Below, in pieces: positions 55,997 to 64,000 of a DNA stretch of 64,000 nt. Numbering within the stretch: position 1 is the stretch's first letter; each line of letters begins with the position of its first letter. This DNA comes from Drosophila miranda. Taxonomy: Eukaryota; Arthropoda; Insecta; Diptera; Drosophilidae. The position numbers and the translations under genes are program-made. The notes beneath the pieces were generated by a model. The model saw only the letters and a list, made by a program, of their open reading frames with translations, searched no databases and was not told the DNA's origin. The stretch is taken from NCBI RefSeq assembly GCF_003369915.1, contig NW_022881614.1:5167001-5231000 (forward strand), given 5' to 3'.

Positions 55997-57377
55997 ATGA
56001 CGGAACTTCGACTGGAGCTGGAGAGCGTACGCACAGCCACATTTGTGGAATGGCCTCTGAATGGCCCCGTCAGTGCCGAGGATTTGGTGACGAATGGTTT
56101 CTTTGCCACGGGGAATTGGCTGGAGGCCGAGTGCAACTGGTGTCATGTGCGCATCGATAGGTGGGAGTACGGGGATCAAGTGGCCGAAAGACATCGACGC
56201 TGCTCCCCAATTTGCTCCATGGTGCTGGCCCCCAGTCACTGCGGCAATATCACGCTGAGTCAGGAGAACGACAGTGAAGGCAACACCATGGTGGATAGCG
56301 GCGGTACTGCCTCCCCATGTGCCTGTCCTGATCTTCACCTGGAAGCGAATCGCTTGGAGACATTCAAGGACTGGCCAGTGAGTGAAAAAATAGACGACCC
56401 TCTAGAAATGCATAAATCTCACTCTTTTTCCCCCTAGAATCCTAACGTTACGCCTCAGGCTCTGGCCAAGGCTGGTTTTTACTATCTAAATCGTTTGGAT
56501 CATGTCAAGTGCGTATGGTGTAATGGCATTATAGCCAAGTGGGAGAAAAACGATAACGCCTTCGACGAGCACCGACGCTTCTTCCCCAACTGTCCGCGTG
56601 TCCAAATGGGACCGCTTATCGAATTTGCCGCTGGAAAGAATCCAGAAGAGCTGGGAATTCAGCCCACAACCCAGCCAAAACTTCCAAACTTCGCCTGCGT
56701 GGACTCGCGACTGCGCACTTTCACCGACTGGCCATTGGGAACATTCAGCCTCCCGAGCCACTGGCCCAGGCAGGTCTCTTTTATCAGAAGATCGCTGATC
56801 AGGTTCGCTGCTTCCACTGCAACATTGGTCTGCGCTCCTGGCAGAAGGAGGACGAGCCCTGGCACGAGCACGCCAAATGGTCGCCCAAATGTCAGTTTGT
56901 GCTGCTGGCCAAGGGACCAACCTTTGTGCGTGAGGTGGGTGAGGCTATGGCGGCATCGTCTGGATCCCAGATAGCAACGGCTCCAGCTGGAGAGCTGAAT
57001 GCCCTAATGGACGAGAGCCCGGCCAAAGAAGCCCTCGCCCTGGGCATAGACGGAGGAGTGGTGAGAAACACTATTCAACGCAAGCTTTCCAGTTCAGGCT
57101 CTGCTTTCGAAACACTGGATGAACTGCTGCATGCCATCTTCGACGAGGCGGGCTCCCGTCTGTGTAAAGTGTGTATGGACGAGGAGGTTGGGGTGGTGTT
57201 CCTACCCTGCGGTCACTTAGGTAAGTCATGCCATGCCCCCCTATCTATATGCGCTGTTATCTCAAACGCAAACCATCTCTCACTGCAGCGACGTGCAATC
57301 AGTGCGCCCCCAGCGTGGCCAACTGTCCCTTGTGCCGCGCCGACATCAAGGGATTTGTGCGCACATTTCTATCGTAA
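55997..57377 (+). pseudogene. Diap2: Diap2 copy 2 (frameshift before BIR3, internal deletion, intact RING)
   Basis: Exons are 55997-56377, 56438-57220 and 57289-57377, with intact splice sites. Exon 1 is undamaged and encodes MTELRLELESVRTATF and BIR1. BIR2 is intact. Then gactggccattggg has one C fewer than the other copies (near 56731), so translation leaves the frame before BIR3 and stops at 56974, predicting a product of about 305 residues with two BIRs and no RING. A deletion of about 220 bp, in frame by itself, joins DEAG to RLCKVCMDEEVG, removing the linker between UBA and RING. The RING (CKVC, CGHL, CNQC, CPLC) and terminal FVRTFLS are intact but out of reach. Confidence 0.9.
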
Positions 57378-58267
57378 ATCAGTCGCTGGCGAATATCAAT
57401 ACAAAGTACATATATATTAGATAATTACTAAGGGTATTCCTTCCGTGTGTTTGGCAATAATAGATGTTTCAAAATTTCATTTTACGTTGGGCTCTGGTAT
57501 GGAGAAAACATGAACCAAATTCTATTAATATCAAGCAAAACAATAGATCAAATAATCTGATGATCAGCTAATGGAATACGAATACCTTTAACTACATAAC
57601 TACTAAGAAACCTACAAAGGAACTGTGTGCAAACTGCGTATACCCTTCACAGTCCATAAACTAAGATCAACACTCTAAGAACTATAAGCAATTTCCTATC
57701 GCTAGATCGAACATTTCTCTCTACTCTCCAGCTGTGAAGGGTGCAACACAATCACATCACGTTTCTTTGTTTTTTTATCGTACTTCTATTAACAAGTGTG
57801 TTTTTTGTTGATACTGTTTATAAACCGCTCGCTGATAGTCTAGACCTACACAAAACTATACTAAATCTAACTCCAAATACGAAATATAAAAATATATTTA
57901 AATGTTAAATGTGAGCCTTTTGTACCCCGCTTTTCAATTCAAATCGCGATCACTATCGATATGCTATTGATTGGTTTAATTAGGTATCGATAGGAGCTTT
58001 TCCGAAATGAGTAAATTCGGCATACCCTGGGGAAAAGGAGACTATAGAATCGAGAAAAGCTTGTCACGTTCGGCTCCAATGAATGCCGAAACTAGTCAGT
58101 CTCTATTTTAGAGCTATTTCAACGAAATATTGCAGTTTATTTATTTTATTTATATATCAACGGAATATCAAAATCGACGAATTTTACTTCCGATCATGGA
58201 CATAGAACAACTAACCCATTGTCGACCAGTGGCCATTAAAATACTCTCCACAAAAATTATGAATCTT
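57378..58267 (+). other. Diap2 3' flank of unit 2
   Basis: Same content as 50726-51617: AT-rich 3' DNA (the AATAAA of unit 1 reads AATATA here), DRE at 57985-57992, the 34-codon frame starting at 58007 with two amino-acid differences, and the second frame starting at 58196 that runs into the LTR. Confidence 0.5.
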
Positions 58268-60125
58268 TGTTCCAGTCCCACCTGAACGATAGGTGGCCAG
58301 GGCTGAGTCCAGGGAGGCTCGATGGTGTATGGGGACATCGGGGGGATCTGGAGCCGCACTGGGTATATAAGAAATAGAATAGGATTAGTTATATGTATTA
58401 GTAAGGGAAAAAGGGATAAATAGGAGTGAAAATATTAGAAAACGTGGATTGGATTATGGAAATCGTGGAGCGTGAACGGAAGAGTAACGTCGAAATTTGA
58501 AATTTTGTGCTTAAAACAAAAAGTTTGAAGTGAGTACAGAAAAAAGGGGGCGAGAAAATAGGTTGTAATGCAGAAAATTTTACTCACAGCCGGCAAGGAA
58601 TATAGAAAACAGAACCGGGCCAGAATGTTTCCTGGAGAGGAACAGTAAGGGAAAAAGGGATAAATAGAAGTGAAAATATTAGAAAACGTGGATTGGATTA
58701 TGGAAATCGTGGAGCGTGAACGGAAGAGTAACGTCGAAATTTGAAATTTTGTGCTTAAAACAAAAAGTTTGAAGTGAGTACAGAAAAAAGGGGGCGAGAA
58801 AATAGGTTGTAATGCAGAAAATTTTACTCACAGCCGGCAAGGAATATAGAAAACAGAACCGGGCCAGAATGTTTCCTGGAGAGGAACACTGGAGTTCGAG
58901 AAAGTCGACTGCAGAGAAGAAGACTGTCCAACGTGAACCTGAGTGAGTTCGTTCCAGTTGCGCGTGTGTGAGCCAAGAAGCGCGGGACGTGTGAAGGGGG
59001 AGGGTGAAAGAGGACGATTTAGCTGCCAGGGCGATTCTAGCCACATCGCACGATCGTTGCATCGCCTTCCAGTGCGTGCCACACGTTTGGTCTCAGTCAC
59101 CACGTAAAAACCCCGAAACCCTATTTACACAAACACACGCGCACACGTATACACGGACCTATATAAATTTAGGGCTGACCGGCCACGGCCAGCGATCGCC
59201 CACGTCGTTTGAACTTAAAAAGAGAAACATAATCCGCACTCCAAACACCGTTCCACATTAAATGTTATTTTGTTCCGTGTGTTGTCCTTTATTTAGTATT
59301 AAGTATTAGCTAAAACCGTTTAACGTAAAATCTTGGCCATTGAACTAAATATGTACATATGTAAAAACACCAACACCTTTCACGAACCTAAATCTGCGAG
59401 CAGCTGTTCAGTTCCAGAAGATTAACCCTTAGTGGGTGACGCGGGGATCCCATCAGTCCACCGTATTTGGTCGAACGATTTGTGGAAAAATATTGTTTAT
59501 TGTTTATGTCCCGGGACCCTTAACAAGAGCTCTTGGTAGGTTAAGTCTCCGTAGGGGCCCGAGTTAAATGAACTCCCGTAAAACTGGATCCACTCATCTA
59601 CACATATTCCATTACTTATGGGTGAGGGTATCCCTGTTGGTTGAACGAAATTTCAGCAGTTTTTTCCGTGTTTGCCTTTGTGTCGAACGTTTTGGTGTTT
59701 CGTTTTGGTAAGTGATAATTTGGAGTATATCTATTTATTTATGAGAAAGATGAAATTGTCAATTTATAATTATTAAAGCTTGGATGTATACTGAAGCATG
59801 ATGCAGTAAATTAAAATAGAGGGAGGGCGCGTGGCGTAAGCCATGGACTAGGCCAGCCGTTACCGTTCCAGCATTGGGTGGCCAAAATGAACGTTGTGTT
59901 CGGTCACAGGTAGGGCGGGCGCGTGAAGTGATAACACCCAAGCTTCACCCACTTGATAGCCGTCTGTTTATGATTTTCTTTGTCTTCAGGTTGTTGTTAG
60001 TTTTGATGTCCCGAGAAGTAGTATGTCTCCCTTTTTGTCTACATTTGGCGGGCAAAGGGAACTACCCAGCCCTGGGGTCGACAGCTAGCCGGCATTGCCC
60101 CCTGGGAAACAAGCCAAGTGTAACA
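58268..60125 (+). repeat. Gypsy LTR of unit 3 with internal duplication
   Basis: 1858 bp. A 244-bp direct tandem duplication (58401-58644 and 58645-58888, starting gtaagggaaaaaggg) explains the extra length. Ends GTGTAACA before the primer site. Confidence 0.85.
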
Positions 60126-61315
60126 AATGGCGCCCAATTTATTTTCGAATTCGCATGCATCTGGACCGACGCAGGTTCGGGTGGTATTACAACAAATGTC
60201 ACTCGGACTGGTAAAGGCAGATGCGGGGAATGAAAAAAAAATAATAAATTTTGTGGAGAAGACGACAGCTCGCGAAGTGCAGTTTAGCTGTCCCGGCAGA
60301 AGTCGCTGCTGCAGGCTTAAGGTGAGCGTAAAGCTGGTCCTTAATGGCGCGGGGTGATTGATGCTAGGGATGCATAGACGGAGGCAGTTAACGGAAATAT
60401 AAAATATGTGATAGGGACTTACGAATTACAGTTGAACATTTTGTCGCTATTCGATGTCGCAAGTGAACGTAAGTCACTGCCGTTCAACAAAAAAAATGGA
60501 TTGGGAGTTTGCGACGGACACATTGCCTGGTGGACTGTGATATCGAATAAATCTGTGATGGAATGTGATATTGGAATAAGTTAGAGTAAGTCATGTAGGT
60601 AAATGTTCATTGTAGTTTCGCACCTGTTTGTTTAAAACAAAGCCGCTTTCGTGTTTTTGAACCTGTTGTCTGTCTGCCGAGAGGTGGTGAGGAGTAGGTG
60701 GCCCGGGAGACGTAAAGACAACCCGCGATGCATCTGTTGTCATGGCAGATCGGTATGATGGATGACAGGAACAAATCACAAGCAAAGTGAGCTCATGCAC
60801 CGTGAGGCTTCTCGTTTATCGGCCATCGCTTAGAGCGATGACTAGAGTAGATGACAGGCCACACAAAGGTGGTGTTCGTAATTGTATCCGTAGGGCGACT
60901 GTCAAGTGGAGCGCAGAAACTGGAGCGGTTACTGGTCCCGGCTAGTCACGTGTCCCCCTCTTAATGAATCTTGTAAGAAGAAGAAGAACTGTTAGGAATT
61001 TTTGTTGTTAGGTTTTGTGTTGTGTTGAATGTGTTTGAAGTTTGAGTGTCTTAGGTGTCGACCGAATATACATACATGTATGTTATTATTTATTTATGTA
61101 TTCAAATATTTAATTGCATATATCTCGTTAACGGCGCTAGTTGGCGCAATATTTATATCGGAATTTATTTATTTATCGGATTATTTATTGGTCCGAAGCG
61201 TGGTGTTATTTATTCTTGCTAGTTATTTCTTTGGGTATTTATTTCTTTATTTATATATATTATCTTAGTTTAGGAGTTTCCCTTTTTTTTGTAGTATTGG
61301 TGTTGCTCGGTGCAG
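60126..61315 (+). other. Gypsy leader of unit 3
   Basis: Same leader as units 1 and 2 and closest to unit 2 (shares its short deletion near 60888). Non-coding. Confidence 0.7.
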
Positions 61316-62325
61316 ATGCCACAAGAAGGGGGTAGTCGACAGTATCATACGCGATCACGCGGAAACAAAAAAGTGGACCAGATAGGAGAAGTGTCAGGGG
61401 CGATGTTTGATCAAGATCGGGAGGAACTTGGAGCTGTGGGTGGGTTGTCAAGAACACCGGTCCAGGCCAGGTCAGAAGAATGGCCAATGTCCGATCCTAC
61501 ACCCACGCTTGCTTCCGAACTGGCATCAGCAGTCAACGTATCGTTGGCTCAGGCTCATGCGACACACAGGGCAGCGAAGACTGACTCGATTAGTCGGGTG
61601 ATGCAGGAAGAGTTGCGTAAGGGGTTTATCGAGATGATACACCAACTCAACGAGGTACTCCAGCCGGTTAGACAGCTGCAGCAGCAGAAGGAACCGCAGC
61701 GGGAGGAGGTTCATCACGAGCAGGAGTATCGAGGAGCAATCCCGAAAAGGAAGCCGTCTAGCACGACTGATGCGCCGATTCCGCCACCAAAACCTTTTTT
61801 GTCTCGCTCGGGGCGAGGTGGTATTGGTCCGGAACCGTCTTCAGGAGTAGGACCGACCGCACCCAGTGAGCAGCATCAACGGGGTGGGCATCAAGCGCGA
61901 AATTGGCGAAACCCGATAGCACTCAGACACTCGGCTCAGGGTCGTGGCGAGAGTAGGAGAGCTGGTGGGATTCCTCGAGAAGATCCGCATCCAAATCCCC
62001 CGGGTTATAGACCTTGGCCACGGTGGGGCCGAGTCGAAAAATGGGACGTGACGTTCGACGGAGACAGCAACAAAATGACAGTCGAGGATTTTGTGTTCCG
62101 AATTGAATTCCTACAAGCCCAATGCCGCTGTCCGTGGGATGAAGTTCTGAAGGGTTTCTTCACCTGGTTACAGGAAACGAGCGGGAATGGTACTGGCAGT
62201 ACATCCGTGATCATGGCGGTGGTGTTTGGCAGGAACTAAGGGGCGACTTAATTGCTCGTTTCCGAGGCACGGCGTCCGAGTTCGACCGCATGAGAGAACT
62301 GCGAGAAAGAATGCAGCGGTCAAAC
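61316..62325 (+). pseudogene. Gypsy gag fragment of unit 3
   Basis: Open from 61316 to 62239 and nearly identical to unit 2, ending VVFGRN. It continues in the alternative frame (MRELRERMQRSN) to the same junction with the neighbour-gene fragment. It lacks nucleocapsid and pol. Confidence 0.82.
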
Positions 62326-62876
62326 GATTGTGTGGAAGACAGGCAGAAGGTTTATCACGGGCGCCACCCGGGAGCACTCCAAGCTTGTGGCCGTGCAAAA
62401 GTGGACAACCACACAGCTGCCGTGCTCGTGCCGCTTGGTAGCATTGCCAATGGGCTTAAGCAGATTCAGAATCTCCTTGCCACTCCACATAACAGCAGCT
62501 TGGGCACAGTCTCCGTTCCGTTGCCATTGTCGGCCGCTGGCTCCGGCTGCAAGCACTTAATCATGATGGGCGGCTTGCGCTGCGGTGGCAGCTGAGTCAG
62601 GTGCAGTATATGCTCATCGTCTGGCGCGCAAGTATGCCGATCACCCAGCAGGGCAAACGATTCAAACGTATACTCGCACTGACCGCGAGACTGTCCCAGG
62701 GACTCCGATCCATTGCCGTAGAGCCCAAAGTATTGCAGGGCACTCAGAAGGCCAGAGAGTTCAGCATTTGATCGCGAAATATACAGAACTGCAATTATAA
62801 AAGCAAGTTACTCTATTGTCTTTTCTCAATATTGTTCAAAAAACTTACGAAATATAAACAATAAATTTTGGTTCAT
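62326..62876 (-). pseudogene. Second copy of the truncated thioredoxin-like gene 5' end
   Basis: Exon 1 is 62849-62876 and exon 2 is 62326-62788, with the same splice sites and signal peptide as in unit 2. At the position of the unit 2 stop (TGA) this copy has TGT, but the frame still closes shortly after and the second half again reads in another frame, so the break is shared. Same cut point against gag. Confidence 0.6.
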
Positions 62877-63161
62877 TATTCTTTGCTAAACAGCTGTATC
62901 ATTAAAAACAATGGGACCGAACTCTGAAATATACCGAGAAGTTGTTGGTATTAATTCAAGGACAAAAACTGTCCCCTTTTTAGGCCTCTCTGAATGCGAT
63001 AGTTATGTCGATAGTTCTCTATTCTCTAGCTGGCAATCAATAAGTTTACTTTTCTCTTCTTTTTTCTTGTTTTGATTTTCTGTCAAAGAAATCCTCAAAT
63101 TCTGTCAAATTACATCACTGTAAAGTGAATTTCACAGAAGTGACTCTTTTGTGCGTCAACA

Positions 63162-64000
63162 ATGACGGAACTTCGACTGGAGCTGGAGAGCGTACGCACA
63201 GCCACATTTGTGGAATGGCCTCTGAACGGCCCCGTCAGTGCCGAGGATTTGGTGACGAATGGTTTCTTTGCCACGGGGAATTGGCTGGAGGCCGAGTGCA
63301 ACTGGTGTCATGTGCGCATCGATAGGTGGGAGTACGGGGATCAAGTGGCCGAAAGACATCGACGCTGCTCCCCAATTTGCTCCATGGTGCTGGCCCCCAG
63401 TCACTGCGGCAATATCACGCTGAGTCAGGAGAACGACAGTGAAGGCAACACCATGGTGGATAGCGGCGGTACTGCCTCCCCATGTGCCTGTCCTGATCTT
63501 CACCTGGAAGCGAATCGCTTGGAGACATTCAAGGACTGGCCAGTGAGTGAAAAAATAGACTCGACCCTCTAGAAATGCATAAATCTCACTCTTTTTCCCC
63601 CTAGAATCCTAACGTTACGCCTCAGGCTCTGGCCAAGGCTGGTTTTTACTATCTAAATCGTTTGGATCATGTCAAGTGCGTATGGTGTAATGGCATTATA
63701 GCCAAGTGGGAGAAAAACGATAACGCCTTCGACGAGCACCGACGCTTCTTCCCCAACTGTCCGCGTGTCCAAATGGGACCGCTTATCGAATTTGCCGCTG
63801 GAAAGAATCTAGAAGAGCTGGGAATTCAGCCCACAACCCAGCCAAAACTTCCAAACTTCGCCTGCGTGGACTCGCGACTGCGCACGTTCACCGACTGGCC
63901 CATTGGGAACATTCAGCCTCCCGAGCCACTGGCCCAGGCAGGTCTCTTTTATCAGAAGATCGCTGATCAGGTTCGCTGCTTCCACTGCAACATTGGTCTG
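63162..64000 (+). CDS. Diap2: Diap2 copy 3, 5' part (intact as far as visible)
   Basis: Exon 1 (63162-63542) and exon 2 (from 63605) up to the window end. It contains MTELRLELESVRTATF, BIR1, BIR2 and the start of BIR3 (QVRCFHCNIGL). It has neither the 13-bp deletion of copy 1 nor the C deletion of copy 2 (gactggcccattggg is intact at about 63892). The bidirectional promoter is present. Full function cannot be judged because UBA and RING lie beyond the window. Confidence 0.9.

Larger units (their letters stand above)
51618..58267 (+). repeat. Tandem unit 2 of the gypsy-Diap2 array
   Basis: 6650 bp: LTR, leader, gag fragment, divergent neighbour-gene fragment, Diap2 copy 2 and downstream flank. 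Left and right boundaries are identical (Diap2 flank ...aattatgaatctt joined to TGTTCCAGTCCC), which makes this a true tandem repeat unit. Confidence 0.9.
58268..64000 (+). repeat. Tandem unit 3 of the gypsy-Diap2 array, cut by the window end
   Basis: Same order as unit 2: LTR, leader, gag fragment, divergent fragment, Diap2 copy 3. Whether the array continues is unknown. Confidence 0.9.

Noticed and set aside
1-64000. tRNA, rRNA or snRNA genes
   Set aside because: No A/B-box clover-leaf or conserved rRNA/snRNA segments were seen on either strand. The only tRNA-related signals are retrotransposon primer-binding sites.

Overview
This is eukaryotic DNA, almost certainly from an obscura-group Drosophila. 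The evidence is intron-split orthologues of three fly genes (EcR, Mlf, Diap2), fly core-promoter motifs, and obscura-type ISY/SGM-like (DINE-1, Helitron-related) elements. In D. melanogaster all three genes lie on 2R, which is Muller element C. That element became the neo-X/neo-Y pair of D. miranda. EcR has a nonsense codon, Diap2 is amplified with different lesions in different copies, and young nested transposons fill much of the window. My best inference is a degenerating neo-Y segment. A neo-X, an unfused chromosome 3 haplotype or an assembly artefact are not excluded.

Layout. 1-1.3 kb: tail of a truncated BEL/Pao element. 2.0-12.0 kb: three head-to-tail ISY-like copies, the third split by a 6.66-kb BEL/Pao retrotransposon with 311-bp LTRs and a perfect 5-bp target duplication (TSD). 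12.0-19.0 kb: EcR intron holding a second BEL/Pao 3' end and a fourth ISY-like copy. 19.0-21.15 kb: four EcR exons encoding the DNA-binding, ligand-binding and F domains, with GGA replaced by TGA in the ligand-binding domain. 21.15-27.4 kb: AT-rich EcR 3'UTR or intergenic DNA with a fifth, inverted ISY-like copy. 27.9-32.8 kb: a coding-intact Mlf gene with a DRE/Motif 1/Motif 6 promoter. 32.85-47.2 kb: a gypsy-superfamily retrotransposon with 1.6-kb LTRs, split by a reverse-oriented copia-type element (189-bp LTRs, 5-bp TSD). 45.5-64.0 kb: a tandem array of at least three units, each made of a 5'-truncated-out gypsy piece (LTR, leader, part of gag), in units 2 and 3 the 5' end of a divergent neighbour gene, a Diap2 copy, and in units 1 and 2 the start region of an unidentified downstream locus. 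The window ends inside Diap2 copy 3.

How it fits together. EcR (ecdysone nuclear receptor), Mlf (DREF-interacting, Runx-stabilising factor) and Diap2 (BIR/RING E3 ligase of the Imd pathway) have no operon-like relationship. The window is mainly a record of chromosome decay and amplification. ISY-like copies accumulated first, then LTR elements inserted. One gypsy insertion next to Diap2 became part of a repeat unit that multiplied, probably by unequal exchange. Diap2 copy 1 has lost its promoter, its reading-frame start and half its RING. Copy 2 has a frameshift before BIR3 and an internal deletion. Copy 3 is intact as far as it can be seen. No previously undescribed defence or mobile system was recognised. 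The most interesting object is the Diap2-gypsy co-amplified array.
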